A DNA stretch of 64,000 nt, taken from Miltoncostaea sp050250915. GTDB lineage: Bacteria; Actinomycetota; Thermoleophilia; Miltoncostaeales; Miltoncostaeaceae. The stretch's first letter is position 1, and each line of letters begins with the position of its first letter. Shown piece by piece: positions 62,074-64,000 of this stretch. A model generated the notes under the pieces. That model was not told the origin of the DNA. It worked only from the letters and a program-made list of their open reading frames with translations, and did no database searches. The position numbers were made by a program, and so were the translations under genes. Location of the stretch: contig JBFWNT010000002.1 in the NCBI GenBank assembly GCA_050250915.1, forward strand, positions 185,029-249,028, read 5' to 3'.

Positions 62074-63413
62074 CCCGCTCCCTCCCCGGCGATCGCCTTC
62101 CGCAGCGCCTTCAGCGCGAACGCGTGGATCTCGGAGAAGCTCGGGAAGGGCTGGATGGTGTCGGTCAGCACGTCCAGCGGCACCTGCGCGCGGATCGCCA
62201 GCGTCGCCTGCTGCAGCCACTCGCCGGCCTCGGGGCCCAGGGCGTGGGCGCCGGTCAGGCGCGCGCCGTCGCTGAGCAGCGTCAGGTAGCCGTTGGAGTC
62301 GGCGTAGGCGTGGGTGTACGTCGCCATCTTGGGGGTCTCGGACAGGGCCGACGTGCCCTGGAACTCGGCCTCGCCGGCGCCCACCGCCGCGGCCTGGGGG
62401 TCGGTGTAGGTGACGCGTGGCACGGCGTCGTAGTTCGCCACCCGGGGCCGCCCGAGGATGTTCGCGGCCACGACGTCGCCCTCGTACTCGCCGACGTGCG
62501 TCAGCGGCCACACGCCGGTCACGTCGCCGATCGCCCACAGCCGGTCGCCGGCCCGGAGCCGCTCGTCGACGTGCACGCCGTGCGGGTCGGGCTCGATCCC
62601 GACGGTGTCCAGGCCGATCCCGTCCACCCGGGGGCGCCGGCCGGTGGCGACTAGCAGGCGGTCGCCGCGCAGCTCGCGCCCGTCGTCGAGCTCCAGCACG
62701 TAGTCGGCGCCGTCGCGGCGCGCGGCCGTCGCCGTCGCGCCGACGTGGATCTCGATGCCCTCGCCGCGCAGGGCCTCGGCCAAGGCGTCGCCGAGCGGCG
62801 CCGGATCGTGGGAGAGCAGGTGCGGGGCGCCCTCGACCACCGCCGCCTCGCCGCCGAGTCGCCGCACGACCTGGGCCAGCTCCAGGCCGGCGGGCCCGCC
62901 GCCCAGGACGACGATGCGCCGCGGCACCGCCGTCATGCTGGTGGCGTCGCGGGTGCCCCACACGCCGTCGAGCTCGCGCAGCCCCGGGACGGGCGGGACG
63001 AAGGGGTCGGCGCCGCAGGCCAGCACGACGTGCTCCGCCGTGTGGGGGGTCCCGTCGACCTCCACGACGCCCGTCCCCGCGAGGCGCCCGCTGCCGCGGA
63101 TCACGTCGATGCCGCGGTCGGTCAGCCAGCGCGCCGCGTTGGTGTCGTCCCAGTCCGAGACCATGTAGTCCCGCCACGCGAGGGCCCCGGCCACGTCCAC
63201 CTCCGAACGGGCCCCGATGTCCCGCGCGCCCTGCACCGCCTCGCCGGGGCGCAGCAGCGTCTTGGAGGGGATGCAGGCCCAGTAGGAGCACTCGCCGCCG
63301 ATCCGCTCCCGCTCGACGACCGCGACGCGAAGGCCGCCCTCGGCGAGCGCGGCGGCGCAGTGCTCGCCGGGGGCGCCCCCGCCGAGCACGATCACGTCGT
63401 AGTCGGCGGTCAC
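62070..63413 (-). CDS. FAD-dependent pyridine nucleotide-disulfide oxidoreductase (mercuric reductase/LPD-like)
   Basis: 447 residues. FAD motif VIVLGGGAPGEHCAAAL; redox-active CxxxxC in GGECSYWACIPSKTLLRP; NAD(P) motif RIVVLGGGPAGLELAQV; LWAIGDVTG; and a C-terminal dimerisation domain with FPSFSEIHAFAL. The usual C-terminal His-Pro of dihydrolipoyl dehydrogenase is replaced by FSEIHAF, so a quinone, glutathione or other disulfide reductase role is as likely as LPD. GTG start overlaps the VOC gene's stop by 4 bp. Confidence 0.87.
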   Translation of the reverse strand: MTADYDVIVLGGGAPGEHCAAALAEGGLRVAVVERERIGGECSYWACIPSKTLLRPGEAVQGARDIGARSEVDVAGALAWRDYMVSDWDDTNAARWLTDRGIDVIRGSGRLAGTGVVEVDGTPHTAEHVVLACGADPFVPPVPGLRELDGVWGTRDATSMTAVPRRIVVLGGGPAGLELAQVVRRLGGEAAVVEGAPHLLSHDPAPLGDALAEALRGEGIEIHVGATATAARRDGADYVLELDDGRELRGDRLLVATGRRPRVDGIGLDTVGIEPDPHGVHVDERLRAGDRLWAIGDVTGVWPLTHVGEYEGDVVAANILGRPRVANYDAVPRVTYTDPQAAAVGAGEAEFQGTSALSETPKMATYTHAYADSNGYLTLLSDGARLTGAHALGPEAGEWLQQATLAIRAQVPLDVLTDTIQPFPSFSEIHAFALKALRKAIAGEGAG

Positions 63414-64000
63414 GTCGGGAGTTCCGTGCCGGCCTGCTCCGCCACCATGTACGCCGCGTACCAGACCGGCCACTCGGCGTCGGCCTGGCCCGTGCGCTTC
63501 TCGTGCTCGCCGTGCGCGGCCGCGGCGCGACGGAGGGCGCCCTCCAGGTCGCCCGCCGACGCGTAGGCGGTCTCGCCCTCGACCCTCCCGGGCAGGCGGT
63601 TCGTGACCTCCTGGATGAGCCAGCCGTTGCCGTCGGGATCGCTGAAGGTGGCGAACGTGCTGTAGCTGCCGCTGTCGGGGCCGGGCCCGGCGAGGCGGTC
63701 GCCGCCGTCGGTGCGGAACTGGGCGCCGGCGGCTCCCGGGTGGAACACCTCGCTGACGTCGGCGCCGTGGGCGATCAGGTCGTCGCGCGCCGCGTCGATG
63801 TCCGAGACGATCAGGTACAGCCCCTGGGCCGACCCGGGCGCGGCGGGGGTCACGTTGGCGCCGAACTGGACGGAGCACCCGGAGCCGGGCGGCGTGAACT
63901 GGACGATGCGGAACCCGTTGTCGAACGGGAAGTCGGCGTCGAGCCGCCACCCGAGCCCCGCATAGAACGCCTTCGCGCGGTCCACGTCCGCGACGGGCAC
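63410..64000 (-). CDS. VOC-family protein, 5' end cut by the window edge
   Basis: 196 residues visible. PVADVDRAKAFYAGLGWRLD opens a VOC domain and FSDPDGNGWLIQEVTNRLPG closes it, followed by ~60 extra helical residues (EGALRRAAAAHGEHEKR, WYAAYMVAEQ). The domain's first strand lies before the visible start, so the gene begins beyond position 64000. First known gene of the redox cluster running to 59785. Confidence 0.8.
   Translation of the reverse strand: MPVADVDRAKAFYAGLGWRLDADFPFDNGFRIVQFTPPGSGCSVQFGANVTPAAPGSAQGLYLIVSDIDAARDDLIAHGADVSEVFHPGAAGAQFRTDGGDRLAGPGPDSGSYSTFATFSDPDGNGWLIQEVTNRLPGRVEGETAYASAGDLEGALRRAAAAHGEHEKRTGQADAEWPVWYAAYMVAEQAGTELPT

Overview
The window is a very GC-rich, gene-dense bacterial chromosome segment with many 4-bp start/stop overlaps and frequent GTG starts. 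Several signals suggest a high-GC actinobacterium, most likely of the Thermoleophilia/Solirubrobacterales type (inference). They are TANNNT boxes 6-9 nt upstream of starts (leaderless mRNAs), a one-polypeptide sigma/anti-sigma fusion, a form I CO dehydrogenase, and secreted beta-propeller proteins ending in a LAGR-type tail. No rRNA, tRNA, CRISPR array or insertion sequence was recognised.

Layout. 1-9.4 kb: a zinc alcohol dehydrogenase behind a palindromic operator; two response regulators divergent from a NarX-type histidine kinase; the kinase leads an overlapping run with trpF-trpB-trpA and an amidase; then a membrane Ser/Thr kinase and a DUF202 protein. 9.4-21.9 kb: a complete guanidine-assimilation locus. 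It holds an ABC transporter, a TetR regulator, the two DUF1989 carboxyguanidine deiminase subunits, guanidine ('urea') carboxylase and allophanate hydrolase, and it continues by 4-bp overlaps into RecQ and a thioesterase. 22.3-22.75 kb: an unusual array of paired 12-bp dyads between convergent genes. 22.7-27.6 kb: a TetR/MFS divergent pair and an MMPL exporter. 27.8-35.9 kb: a helicase plus AlkA-type glycosylase, a seven-bladed Vgb-like propeller, a macrodomain, a CrtC/AttH-like secreted protein, a DHA2 drug exporter and a VOC protein.

35.9-48.6 kb is a carbon monoxide and molybdenum island. coxM-coxS-coxL (form I, AYRCSFR loop) is followed by an XdhC-YHS fusion and a DUF2182 membrane protein. 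Divergent from it is mocA, and beyond an unrelated NatAB-like exporter lies a six-gene operon: one-component molybdate regulator, ferritin-like protein, modA, modB, modC, mop. Together these cover molybdate import, cofactor cytidylation and enzyme assembly. The YHS domain and the DUF2182 protein are candidates for the copper half of the Mo-Cu active site.

48.9-64 kb holds small hypothetical genes, the sigma/anti-sigma fusion, another MFS exporter, a tandem alpha/beta-hydrolase with one dead half, a DUF333 secreted protein, a truncated MFS gene butted against a 1076-residue secreted protein, and a minus-strand redox cluster: VOC, pyridine-nucleotide disulfide oxidoreductase, SDR, alpha/beta hydrolase and redoxin. 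In that cluster the SDR and the hydrolase lack canonical catalytic residues.

At three genes (Ser/Thr kinase, CrtC-like, modC) the expected N-terminus is best or only reached from a CTG codon.
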